From positions 21,353,103 to 21,417,102 of the forward strand of contig NC_087254.1 of assembly GCF_037042905.1 (NCBI RefSeq): a stretch of DNA of 64,000 nucleotides. The letters run 5' to 3'. This document shows, in pieces, positions 44,452 through 57,100 of the stretch (within the stretch, counting starts at the first letter, position 1; every line of letters begins with the position of its first letter). The notes under the pieces are model-generated. The model did no database searches, was not told the origin of the DNA, and worked only from the letters and a program-made list of their open reading frames with translations. The translations under genes and the position numbers were made by a program. The stretch comes from Lytechinus pictus. Lineage: Eukaryota > Echinodermata > Echinoidea > Temnopleuroida > Toxopneustidae.

Positions 44452-47235
44452 AGGATAGAAGGGGTCGAACCTTGTTTTTTTATATATACAATGTTTTTTT
44501 ATGGTTTCTTGTCAATTCGAGGGTGCTGATTCCGAATCTGAATGATGCCACTCGTGTAACCTTGAGCATTTTCTGCAAATTGGCAAAATCCAATATGGCC
44601 GCCAAAATATTCAAATTACCCATGAAAATCATAAAATTGTCCACACATTGGCTTTAAAGTACATGCAATTGTGCTGCCGGAGTGAAATAATATCTGAAAA
44701 AATGATTTTTGTCAAAATATTTATTTTCTTGATATCAAAATGGCCGCCATCATAGACCCCTGTACAATATGAATGGGGAAAATTAATTTTTACAAAATTG
44801 AGCACTGAAATGCAAGTAATTATGATCTATGAGTGAAGCAATGTCTGTAAACATGATTGCTAACGATATATATCATTTGTTATGTCAGTTATGTGATAAA
44901 TCCTGTATTTTGATATTCAAAATGGCCTTCAAAAGCCCTAACACTATTATGTACAATGTGAATGGTGACACAAAAAATCACAAGAGTGAGCACTAAAATG
45001 CATTTTGTTGAGATAAACGAGTGGAATACTGACTAAAAACATTATTGTTAACGAAATTTATTATTTAACATGCCATGTATGTGACAAACCCTGTATTTTG
45101 ATATTTAATATGACCGCCAAAGGCCCTAAAATTATGATCTACGATGTGAGAGAGGACAAAAACAATCACAAGGTGAGCACTAAAACGTATTTTTTTGTGG
45201 TAAATTAGTGGAATACTGTCTTCAAATATAATTTGCAACGAAATATATTATTCGGGTTTCATATTTGTGTTAAATATTGTATTTTGACTTTCGAAATGGC
45301 CGCCAAAAGACATTGACTGTATTATGTACAATCGATCTGGGAAACCAATTTTCACATGAGTCAGCACCATAACATGCATATGATTGTGATTTAAGAGTAA
45401 AATATTGTCTGAAAACATAATTCCTAACAAGATATATCATTCATTCTGCCAGGTATACAGGTGATAAATAATGTATTTTGAAAGTCAAAATGGCCGCTAC
45501 AGGCCCTAACGGTAGGCCTTTTATGTACTTTGTGAATGGGAACATATAATTTTAACAGAATTTGGCTTTGCTTGACTAAATGGTGTTGCATGTATGAGTG
45601 AAATATCGTCTGAAAATATGATTTTGTAACCAAATAGATCATTTCTTATGTTATTTAGGTGATAAATGCTATATTTAAATTTCAAAATGGCTGCAATATG
45701 TTTCTTTGTGGAAATTATCTTTCCCCATTCAAATTTTACATATTAAGATAAGGGACTATGGCGGCCATTTTTCATTTTTAAAAGGCTGCATTCATCACCT
45801 TTATGACACAAGCTATGATATATTTCGTTAGAAATTATTGGGTTTAGACAATACTTAACACTTACATAAAAATTAAGCCATTTTCATAGTAAACATTTTG
45901 TCAAAATTATCTATCCCCAGTTACAATGTACATACTACTTTGGGCTATGGCAGCAATTTTGAATTTCAAAGTAAGGCCTTTATTACCTTCTCAATCATTA
46001 TGTGATGTATTTAGTCAGAAATCATGTTCAAGACCAAATTTTACCTATACATCACATAGTTACGTGCGTTTTTGGTTCTCATTCTGGTGATGATTAGTTT
46101 CCCTATACGCATGTTACAGAATTTGTAGGGGCTTGTGCGGCCGTTTTGAAAGTCAAAATACAGTATTTATCACCTATGGGAGAGGAAATGTTATATTTCA
46201 TTAAAAAAAATCACGTTTTCAAACAATATTTTCCTTATACAACAGAACTATATGGATTTCATAGTCAGGCAAATCCTAATTCTTTCAAAAGTATTTGTCC
46301 CCATTTACATTGTAGATAACACTGTAAGGGCCCATAGGGGCCATTTTGAATTTTACAATACAGCATTTATCTCATGCATGAAAAATGAAATGATATGTTT
46401 CGCCAGAAATCATGTGTTTAGACAATATTTCACTCGTATAGATTACAATTACATTCATTTTATTGTTTTTACTCTTGTGAAAATTAGTTTCTTCATTCGC
46501 TTTGTTCATAATACAGATAGGGCCTATGGCAGCCATTTTGAATGTCAACATGCAGCATAATTACCGAAATTGCAAGGGAAATGATATGTTTCGTTAGAAA
46601 TCCTTGTTGTCAGACAGTGTTACACCAATATTTCGCAGTTATTGGCATTTTAAAGTCAAACAAATTCAAAGGTTGTGAAAATTATTTGTCCTCTTTTATA
46701 TATTGTTCACAGTATAAGGGGTCTATGACAGCCATTTCGAATATCATAATACAGCATTTATCACATTAGATAGTATACAAATGACATAGTTTTGTTAATA
46801 GTCATGTTTTCAGACAGTAGTCCACTCGCAGGTCACAATCACATGCAATAATAGTGCTCTTGTTTGAAAAAATATTTTCCCCATTCATATTCTACATAAT
46901 AAAGTATACAGGGGTTATGGCGGCCATTTTGAATATCAATAAAATAAATATTTTGTCAAATATCGCTTTTCCAATTGGTATTTCGCTTCTGCACAACAAC
47001 TACATGCATTTTATAGCTAATGTGTTGGCAATTTTATGATTTTCATGGGTAATTTGCATATTTTGGCGGCCATATTGGATTTTGCCAATTTGCGGAAAAT
47101 GCTCAAGGTTACAAGAGTGGCATCATTCAGATTCGGAATCAGCACCCTCGAATTGACAAGAAACCATCAAAAAACATTGTATATCTAAAAAAAACAAGGT
47201 TCGACCCCTTGTCTATGGGGCCTATCCTGGACTAT
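44452..47235. mobile_element. Giant foldback made of two opposed tandem arrays
   Basis: The outer arms (44452-44660 and about 47020-47235) are inverted near-copies: AGGGGTCGAACCTTGTTTTT on the left, AAAACAAGGTTCGACCCCTT on the right. Both include CAATTCGAGGGTGCTGATTC or its complement. Inside are six units of about 190 bp in one orientation (AAAATGGCCGCC near 44740, 44925, 45105, 45293, 45488, 45683). Seven units in the other orientation follow (GGCGGCCATTTT-type near 45759, 45950, 46138, 46330, 46526, 46730, 46917). No ORF resembles a transposase. Confidence 0.88.
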
Positions 47236-47411
47236 ACGTGCTTATACGATCTCCGTGCGATTGATCACGAGCAAGTTGTAATGTGCCATGACGTTGGCAG
47301 TACAGGGCAAGCTGTCACCCGTACTAGGTGAATCTATAGCCCGCACGCAGCGAAAGTCGTGTCTGCGCGCTCACAAATACGGAGGCAGTACTTACCACGT
47401 ACGTACGGGCA

Positions 47412-47631
47412 ATGGCGGCGGAAGCCCAAAAAATTAGGGGGGGACCAGCTAAAAATTTTGACAAGCAAAAAAAAAAAAAAAAGGTTATCAACCAAAATTT
47501 AAGGGGGGACCAACAGAATTTCTTGACAAGCAAAAAAAAAAAAAAAAAAAAGGTTATCAACTAAAATTTTAGGGGGGATCGTCCCCCCACCTCAAATTTA
47601 GGGGGGACAGGTCCCCCCGCTTCCGCCGCCT
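47412..47631. mobile_element. Small TIR element with poly-A tracts
   Basis: The ends GGCGGCGGAAGC and GCTTCCGCCGCC are exact complements. The interior has two copies of GACAAGCAAAAAAAA followed by AGGTTATCAAC. A target duplication is not clear. Confidence 0.65.
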
Positions 47632-48099
47632 ATGCATACGGATCCTTAATTTTTGCCCACGTTTTTTCAAGTAGACTGCACTCGCACTTGCAAGTATGGC
47701 AAGATGCTGTATGGAACCAAGCCTTCATTTTGAAACAACCCCTGCTCCGCTTGAACGCAAAGAATGTACAATTTTAAAGGGCACATTAATCTAACTGTTT
47801 CTTGATTATTTTTTTTTTAGCTTGATCTTTTTATTTTTGCGAGTAATGCTGAATTCTCCAGAAGATAACCAAGGGGAAAAGGGAAGGAGTATGCCGTATA
47901 TCAATATAATGATTTTTGACTGTCGGCGGTTAATCGACACCGTTATCAGTATTTCATAAATAAATTGAATTATTGATTGGTAACTGCATCCCGACCTTTA
48001 GTACATTGCCTCAATATTTATTTCTGGTTTACGTATGCAAATATTTGTCTAGAGATTATATATTAAGGAACTGTATGCATTATGTAGGTGTTTTCAAAG

Positions 48100-48172
48100 A
48101 TGGCGTCCAGATTGGAAGGCTTGCAAGTTTTGGCTTTTGCTGCTTTTGTTCTTGCAGTTTGCTTTGTTTCAG
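48100..48172 (+). CDS. Gene B exon 1: signal peptide
   Basis: ATG at 48100 has A at -3 and G at +4. It encodes MASRLEGLQVLAFAAFVLAV and ends CFVSG with donor GTAATC at 48173 (phase 1). The hydrophobic core follows one Arg and one Glu. Near-identical beginning and end to gene A exon 1. Confidence 0.82.
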
Positions 48173-51100
48173 GTAATCTGCCTATATATTCAATTTAAAA
48201 TCATATGTTAATATTCATAGAGCTGAGATATCCGATAGTAAGTGAAAGATGCAAATTGTTGGCATTTACAGGACCCCGTAGCGCTACCTTCTAGTTTTTT
48301 TGTACAAATATTGAGCGTGCATTATGTTGATAATAATGACAAGTTATTATAGCTCAGCAATCTATTAAGACCCACCATGCACTCTAAAAATATCGGGTAA
48401 AAAATATCCATGAGGGTAATTATGTGTCCAACCAACATTGGGCATTTCTTTTTGGCATTATTTTATCCAGTGTGATGAAGATTTTGCCCATTCTAAAATA
48501 ATTGATTAAAATTAGTTGGACACATAATTACCCTCGTGCTGGTTAGAATTTTACCAAATATTTTTGCAGTGTGTGCTTTATATACACAATTTGTTATCAG
48601 ACCCACTGGCGGATCCAGTGGAGGGGGGGGGGGCACAGCCGGCCCGTGGCCCCCCTTGAGATGCACAATTAAAATTTGTAATGTAAAAATGCCGTTAGAA
48701 CATAAATGTGCCCCCCCCCCCTTTGGAAAATCCTTGATCCGCCCCTCATCACACCAAAAATGAATTTTGACAAATTATTTTTTTAATAAAATCATTATAT
48801 AACATTTACACAATAAATTTCAACAGATTATAGTGATTACTCAGTTTTTGAACAGAAAGTGATCTAATGATTATTATTTCAAAGGGTACAGAATTCCAGA
48901 GTAGAAATGTAGATATCAAAACATCACTATGGCGATATGCATTTGTACTGGTCTTGTTCTGTTTGGTTCACCAAGTTCTGATATGTTGTGGAGAGAGAGA
49001 GAGAGAGACGATTCTGGTCGAGCTTTATCAAACAAAATTAATAGTCTAAAAACGATACTTCTAACAAAAGGTAAGCTATTACAATGTTTTATTGAATTCA
49101 ATAGTTTTAATATAAGTGTGGAACGCGTGAGACGGCCTAAGTCTCGGACTGGTCGAAGTTCCCGGTCGAAGTTCCAACCATGGAATTTGCTTCTGACTAT
49201 ATGAGCCTTTAAGCTGCAGAGAAAAAAAAAATTGATAGGACTGACAGGATAGGATTAATATAGGATTGATGGGACTGACGATGGTTGTAAGTGTAACAGA
49301 TCTAAGGTCTTTTTTTTTTTAAGTTTAGTTGAACTGCATATGCAGTGTCAAGCCAGTTTTCATGCTTTTCCTCCATGTTTCTCAGATATCACTGGAAACG
49401 TCCCAGATGGCGCAGTATATACCGATTTGCACAGAACCGCCCAACTTGCAGAAAGAATTGTTTTAAAATGCGAGTTTTATGGAATACCAATAGGAGTTTA
49501 TTGGAAGAAAGGTGACGACCCAAGCGTCTCCCCAATTTTGATATCATGGGTGGAAGGAGAATCAAGTATTGGATCTTGTGTGCATGACAAGACGTGTGAG
49601 ATGGATGAAACTTATTCTTTGATCATCAAAAACATCACCATAGCAGATCAAGGACGATACATCTGCAGGGTTTCAAACCACTTGGGCATTTTGATGCACA
49701 ACTATTCAGATGTGGCAGTATTTGGTGAGATGAATACAAATATAGGCCTAATTCATTGATACTCGATATCTAATCAAACCACATTTTTGTTAACGAGGAT
49801 GTTGTCATTTACACTTCCTAACTGAAACTGTTAAAGTTAAATTAAGATTGAAATGTCAAAGTAAAGTGCACTGGTGAAATGCAGATCATTTAATCTTTAT
49901 ATAGTTATTTAAAATGGACGTGTATCAATCATATATGATTATTTACGTCTCGGAATGGCATTTAACGTCACCCGAGACGTGAGCAGCGTTCGAACCTCTG
50001 CATCTATCTGTAACTTCCACAAAGTAGCTTGGATTACAGAAGCACGCAACACTCCCGGGTGTGGCGTTCAATTTAAGAGGAAGAGCTTTGGATATTAAAA
50101 TCTATAGGCCTAATATTTACAAACATGATATTCATTGCTTATTATTTTTAACATAATAGTTGTGCGACTCAACAATGAAGAGTAATTAATGAAAATATTG
50201 TAATTCACTATGATTCAAATAAAATATAAATATGGACACGGGCGCATAATTGGTCATTAAACTGGTTTCAATTGGAATTAGTTTGCATGGTTTGGTAAAT
50301 AAATTCTTAAAAATTGCTCCACCGATTCCAGTTCAAATAGCTGGAAATGATTAGATTTGTACTTCCAAGGTTACCAAACTGGTTCCAGTTAGCAGTTATC
50401 AATCGGAGATCCAACTGGTTTATGTATATTGGATATTGATCTTGGATAACGTCTAATTCCAATAATTTCTCTATTAATAACCCATTTGTGTATATTGCCT
50501 GTATCTAGCTACTCCAATGGAACCTTTCCCGGTCATCGAGCAGTGTGAGGACCAGCAAAGGCAGAATTGTACTATACAGGCCACCGACGCTACAAACATC
50601 ACATGCACAGCTTTGAAATACTTCCCAAGTATGGATCTTTTCTTTTTACATGGCTCTCAAAAATGTGGGAGTAAGGCTAGTATGGAGTGGACAAACGCAG
50701 ATGGAACAAATAGTAAAGCGATTTTCACTGAAGCCAGACCGAGTGAGATACCATACACATGTGTTGCATTCAATATTCCTGGATCTGAAGATCAAAGAAC
50801 AGCAACATTTTCAGTGGTTAGGCCCACTTTGAATGATGTCACAAGTCCAACGCTGTCCATTACTTCCACCCCCGGGGCACCAAGTTTTGGAAAAAAAGAA
50901 ATAATCATCGTAACGATTGGTAAGAATTGACATCAGAATTGAACATTGTTAAGTAGCTTTTTTTATTGAAAATATATTCATTCATACCCATAAACAGGGG
51001 CGGATCCAGGATTTTCCAAGGGGGGGGGGCACATTTTTCGGAGGATAATTTTGACAAGCCCCCCCCCCAAAAAAAAAAAAATGTTTTCAACCACAAATTA

Positions 51101-54100
51101 AGGGATTGTTTTATCATTGTTTAAAGATTATCTATACAATAGATATCAATATGTTAATTTTAACTCTAAATCTTATGAAGTTTGTAATGTTAAGTGTGGA
51201 GTACCACAGGGTTCTATCTTAGGCCCTTTGTTATTTTTAATTTATATGAATGATATCATCAATGCTTCACCCTTAATTACTTATGTTCTTTTTGCTGATG
51301 ATACTAATGTATTTTTTTCACACAGTAACTTAGACACGCTTGTAGCAGTACTAAATAATGAATTAAATAAATTGTCCATGTGGTTTAAATCAAATAAACT
51401 CTCCTTAAACATTAACAAAACAAATTTCATGTACTTTAAACACATCAATTCTAATCATATATTCCGTGGCTCCATTAACATCGATAACATCCATCTTGCT
51501 GAAAAACAAGAAACCAAATTCTTAGGTGTATTAATTGACTCTAATTTAACTTGGAATAGCCACATTCGTTACATTAGCACACTTGTTGCCAGAGGTATTG
51601 GCATAATATTCAAACTGAAATATTGTCTTTCCCAAAGATCACTATTTATGCTGTACAATTCTTTTATTTTGTCACATATATCATATTGCAACATACTGTG
51701 GGGTAATTGCAACAAAACGAAAATAGACTCAATTCTACGCCTCCAAAAGAAAGCACTCCGCATTTGCTCCCACTCGCAATTTTTAGCACATACTGATCCT
51801 ATTTTTCGGAACCTTAAAACATTAAAAATTCATGACATTCATACTTTCCAAACTGCCATTTTCATGTACAAGTTCTCAACTAAATCTATACCTACACCCT
51901 TTCAAGATATTTTTGTTTACAACAGCAACATTCATTCATATCCTACACGCCACTCATCCAACATCCACCTCACAAACCCGATAACAATATTAGCACACAA
52001 AACGATCAGACATCATGGCCCAGACATCTGGAATGATTTGCCCAATGATATTAAACTCACTGCATCTATCTTTTCTTTTAAAGCTTCATTAAAGAAATAT
52101 ATTTTATCGAAGTATTCTTAAATATCACACCTGCACATTCACCCACTTGCTGCACACACACGCACACTTCATTTCTTCTTTCTCGTTTTCTTCTTTCTCC
52201 TTTTCTGATGATTTGTGACGTAAGATTTTCTTCCAGACCTACACCTATAGAATATTTGGTGTCCATGTAGCCCCTGATCCCCCTTTGGCTGCTATTACTC
52301 AAGCATTTTTTTGCTTATATAGTTTGCCACTGCATTTGTTTTTCACTACTTTGTCTTATCTTTAAATTGTATTCATGTCTAAATTTTGTTATAACACTGC
52401 TATAAATTTGTCACTTTACAATGTATTTTCAACGATTATGTTTATGTATTGTAAATTTTATTATTGACTTTACAATAAATGCAGAAACTCCTGCAAAAAA
52501 AAAAAAAAAAAAGGGTATTTCGTACCCGAAAAATTTGACAAGCAAAAAAAAAAGGTCTTCAATTTCAAAAGAGGCATTTTTACAATACAAATTTTTTATT
52601 TTGCTTCTCAAAGGAGGGGGGGGGCACGTGCCCCCTGTGCCCCTTCCCCCTGGATCCGCGCCTGTCCATAAATCATGGTTTTATGTACACTATATATACC
52701 GTATTATGAATGAAACATGTCAGGGGAAGCAATAACGGTCTTTGTAAGCAAGATGGTCTTTATTGACATGTTTCTTAGATATTATATTAATTCATTTGAT
52801 TTTCGAAACTATTCAAGGAAACCTAACTCTGGTCTTGTTATAGAAAACTGGTCTCTATAGGTGGTCAATAAAGAAAGTTTGAACCTACTCTATACTAATA
52901 AATAACGTCATTACAATTGCATTCTGCAAACTTAGCTTTGAACAGTTGTAGCCGTAGATTATAATGTTACGCTCCCTTTTGTATATTACTATTACAGTAC
53001 CAGCAATAGCATGTGTCATAGCTGGGATTGTGTTACTGTGTGTTTTTCAACGGAGGAAGAGCAGAGGAGATGACAGTAAGTACCTGTTTGCTATGCTCTA
53101 ATTCAGTATGATTTATATGAACATTTCATTTGGGATTGTTTATACAAGATAAGATAACGTAATAATGTTATCATTATTGTCAGTGATTCATAAACACTAA
53201 GATATTTTACTATAATTGCTTAAAAGCCCGAATTTTCATTTTTTTTTCAATTTGATACAACTACTAGTATGCACTTGTTCTTGCCTATTTTTCCCCACAG
53301 ATTTCCAGGATCAAGAAATCATGCAAATGATCCCCCAATTGAAACTAGAAGGTAATAAATACTTTTGTCCAAAATGGGAAAGCCAGATAAGTAGTAACTT
53401 GGTCATGAGTTAAAATAATGAGGAAAAACGTATACTTTTGAACGGTAACCCGGAATATGCCAGATTATAGACTTCGCCTCAAGTTCGAAGACAGGTTTTG
53501 ACAATTTTGTCCATTATGAGTTAAATAGTAAAATAATCAAATAATTACAGGGGCGGCACAGAGAAGGAGGCGACCCTCTATGGTTTTTAAAGTAGTGAAC
53601 AAAAAGAAGGAACAAGAAGATACACAGGTAAATGGGGAAGATAGAGAAAGAAATAAGAAAATAGTCCATAAAAAAGAGGTCATACATGTGTAACTATATA
53701 ATAACTCATATCTTCTGATAAATGATATGGCGTAACCTTTAGGACGTGGTGTAACCCTTTATTTAAACCGACCTGGCGTCTCCTTTCCTATCACGGCAGT
53801 CCAGCATATGGTCATACTTCCAACCAAAGGGTTATTTTTATCTCTTCCTTAATTAATCTTTATACAGTGGCGTAACAGGCGGGGGGCAGGGGGGGTTCAC
53901 CGGGAAAATAAAAAAAACGGGGGGAAAGGGGGGGAAAGAAAGAAAGGGAAAAAATAGGAAAGGAAAAGGAAAGGGAAAAGAAAACTAAGAAAAAAACAAA
54001 AAAAGGGAAAACGGAAAGAAAACGGGAAAAGGAAGGAAAGAAGAACAATTCTCCCCGATATACAAATACATTAGCATGATTAGCGGATGATTAGTAAGAC

Positions 54101-57100
54101 GGGGAAATAAATTAAAGATGTCAAAAAGGCAAACAAAAGCGGGAAATGAAGGTAGAATGGAATGAGCCAAAAGCTAAATTGGAAAATAAAGAAAAGGGAC
54201 AACATAAAACTAACATGCTGCCGAGAATTGACGATAACGAGCGGGAAGAAAGATGGATGGTATAAAGCATAATGTCGCATGAAAGTCTATCATAAACTTG
54301 CTAAATCTCAAAAGCTACCGGGGGCTCTGTCCAAGACCCCGTGCAGTGGGGGCTCTTCATCTGTAACCTTTAACGGCCCCTGTTCCTGCATTAAACTTTG
54401 CGTTGAAGCTCTGGCGTACGGGGTGGGGGGTCCCACAGCCAAGGGGAAATAAAAGAAAATAAAGGAGGCAGCGAAATGAGATGAATGAAAAAAAATACAC
54501 GACATGATGTTTGCTATGATGTAAAAATCTATCACATAATTAGAATTTCATTTCAAAAGGCAATTTTTCTTTCTGGCTTGCTTCGCTCGCTGGCGACTTT
54601 TTACAAATTTTTCCACATTTGCTATGGTGTGCCCCCTCAGAATATTTGGATGATTACGGTACACAACTGCATTGAATTTATGTGTTGTGTGAAAGCTATA
54701 TAGATATACTAGCAATTTGATTAAAATTAGTGGCCATCTGTAAGGTTTAAAATGGCTTAAATATCAAGACGTTCCGGGGCTTTAAAATTGCTTTAATATC
54801 AAGAGGTTCCAAGCCTCCGCCCCGGACCCCACCAACATAGCACTGTTGTATGGATGAGTTTGGACCATGGCCCCCAAAAGTTCTACAAGCAAACAAAAAA
54901 AAAAGAGGAAAGAAAGAAAAGCAAAGGAAAAGTGTATTATATTTTTTCTGAATATCAAGTCAAAATCTATCTTCATGTTAGATTCTCATGAAAAGGTGAT
55001 ATCGGGACTTATATTAAGCTACTTCTTGCCACACACGCCCTGATGCGCACAATCATAACACATCCTATTCACCGTGGCGTACAAAAAAGAGAGAAGGGTG
55101 AAATATGTTATCTTTTTTTAACATGTCAAAGTCTATCACAAAATTGGATTTTTGTAATAAAATTTTCGCTCGCTCGCTTCGCTCGCTCTCATCTTTATTT
55201 TATTGCCCGATACACCATATCTTCCCCTCAAAATTTTTGCCTCATGACGCCATTGCCTGTTCCATGATATGACCGGGAAATTTTTGGCTCTTGCCCCCCC
55301 CCCCCCCCCCGGCCACCGATCCCTGTTACGCCCCCGTCTTTATAACATTGTGCCAACACATCTCCATTCTAGGAAAGCTTATATCTGAATATTAATATCT
55401 GTATATATTTATATTTGACAAGCCCAACCCAGTTAAACGGCCACAGGCTCACGCACACACATGCACCAACGCACCCTAACACACTGTTTGCATACGGAAT
55501 ACTGTGGATTGTTTCTTTTCAGGAAAACTTTCGTTCTATGAACTATGGATGCTGGTCTGTACCTTGTATGATAACAAATCCACCAATAAGTTGCTTTCTA
55601 CATTTCGTGCACTAAAGATCAGTGATATCAAAGAGGGTTTTACCAGGCGAGAAGCTTATGAAGCACTGTGTAAATGGAGAATGGGAAATCAAAGAGGGAA
55701 AGGATCTGATATGTTGAAGGAAGCTTTAGGACTTGGAGGTGCCGAACGAGGAAGGGAAGTCATTAGTGGTAATTAGTCTCATGTATATCTTTTATTCAGT
55801 GGATATGACAGTGGCGGATCGGAGGAGGTAGGGGTTTAACCAACCCCACCTCGGGCTCCCTAAAAATGATTTTAATAAGGAGTATGGGACATGGCCATGG
55901 AAATTTTCCTTATGGGTGCTGCTTGTATTATTATCCATGTGGAAGCGCCGTGGTGTAGCGGTTCTGACTCTCGCCTTGTAATTAGAGGGTCGTGTGTTCG
56001 AATCCCACCATGGCCTAGCGTCCTTTGGCAAGGCGTCAATCCACAATTTGCCACTGTCACTCAGGTGTTAAATAGCTACCCGGTAGGATGCGAAAGCCTA
56101 TGTAGTATGCCTAACAATTGAGTCTTGAAACTCTTGTTGGAATGCTCCCCAGGGAGTGGAGAAGGTGCATACATTGTATGCGGGTATGCAAGGATCCGAT
56201 GACCGGGGTAATAATATATATGTAAAGCGCTTAGAGACGTCGCGTCGTTTCGATGTGTTAAGCGCTATATAAATGCGCATGGGCGGAAATCCCAGGAAGG
56301 ACAGGGGGACGCGTCCCCCCTACCATTTTGGAAAGGGGGGACATAATATCAAATGTCCCCCCTACTATTTGTGGTCTTTTATTATGGAAAAATACACAAT
56401 TCAAAATCGAAATTATACACATGTATCCTCTAATTTCGAAATATATATAAACAGATAGTTTTTGTTAAGTACTTGGATAGGAAAAGAAAAGGCATACCGG
56501 CCCGACTACTCTCGAACTCGCATCTAGCCCTTTATGCCAGCAAAAGAGTGATGACATTGATGACATCGATGGCCATTGCCAATTTCATAACTAAAAATGA
56601 CGAAAAAAGAAAATCGCCCCTGGATACTTATCAGTAAATTTAGTGTATAGATGGTAGATGAGAATGTTCCATACCCCGTAAAACATACCTTTGTTAAACC
56701 AATTAATTTTCCCTTTATTACAAATTTACTTGGAATATACGAATATTTTCATTGTTCGCGTACTCAGTAAAAAGAATATTCTTCATGAGTTATGATTAAT
56801 CCTTCGCAGTGAATTTTAACTATGTTTAATCCCCCAAAATTTGTTTTAAAATACTCTATTAACGAGACTTTTATATTCCATTTTTACACAAAATTCGTGC
56901 CGTGGGAGGGGTCATCATAGGTAGATCCAGGGGGCGAAGCGGCGGCCCGCCCCCTACTGGCGGCGCAAAATAGGAAGGTGAGGAGAAAATAAGAAGAAAT
57001 ATAGGGCGAGGAAGAAAATTAAATGATGGAAGGGGAGGGGAATAATTGGAAAAACGAAAACTTTCAGGTCATTGTGCAAAAATAAAAAAAATCGCTCGCT

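Larger units (their letters stand above)
50995..52664. mobile_element. hAT-type element in gene B intron 3, host to a LINE
   Basis: The left end CAGGGGCGGATCCAGG and right end CCTGGATCCGCGCCTG match except at one position. Flanks CCCATAAA (50987-50994) and TCCATAAA (52665-52672) agree at 7 of 8. Its own sequence (GACAAGC...AAAAAAA) resumes on both sides of an inserted LINE. Confidence 0.82.

Noticed and set aside
53551..53632. Exon-like stretch in gene B intron 5 after AATTACAG, open for 27 codons
   Set aside because: Its donor (CAG|GTAAAT) would leave phase 0, unlike every other junction. The product is low complexity, and gene A has no counterpart between exons 5 and 6.
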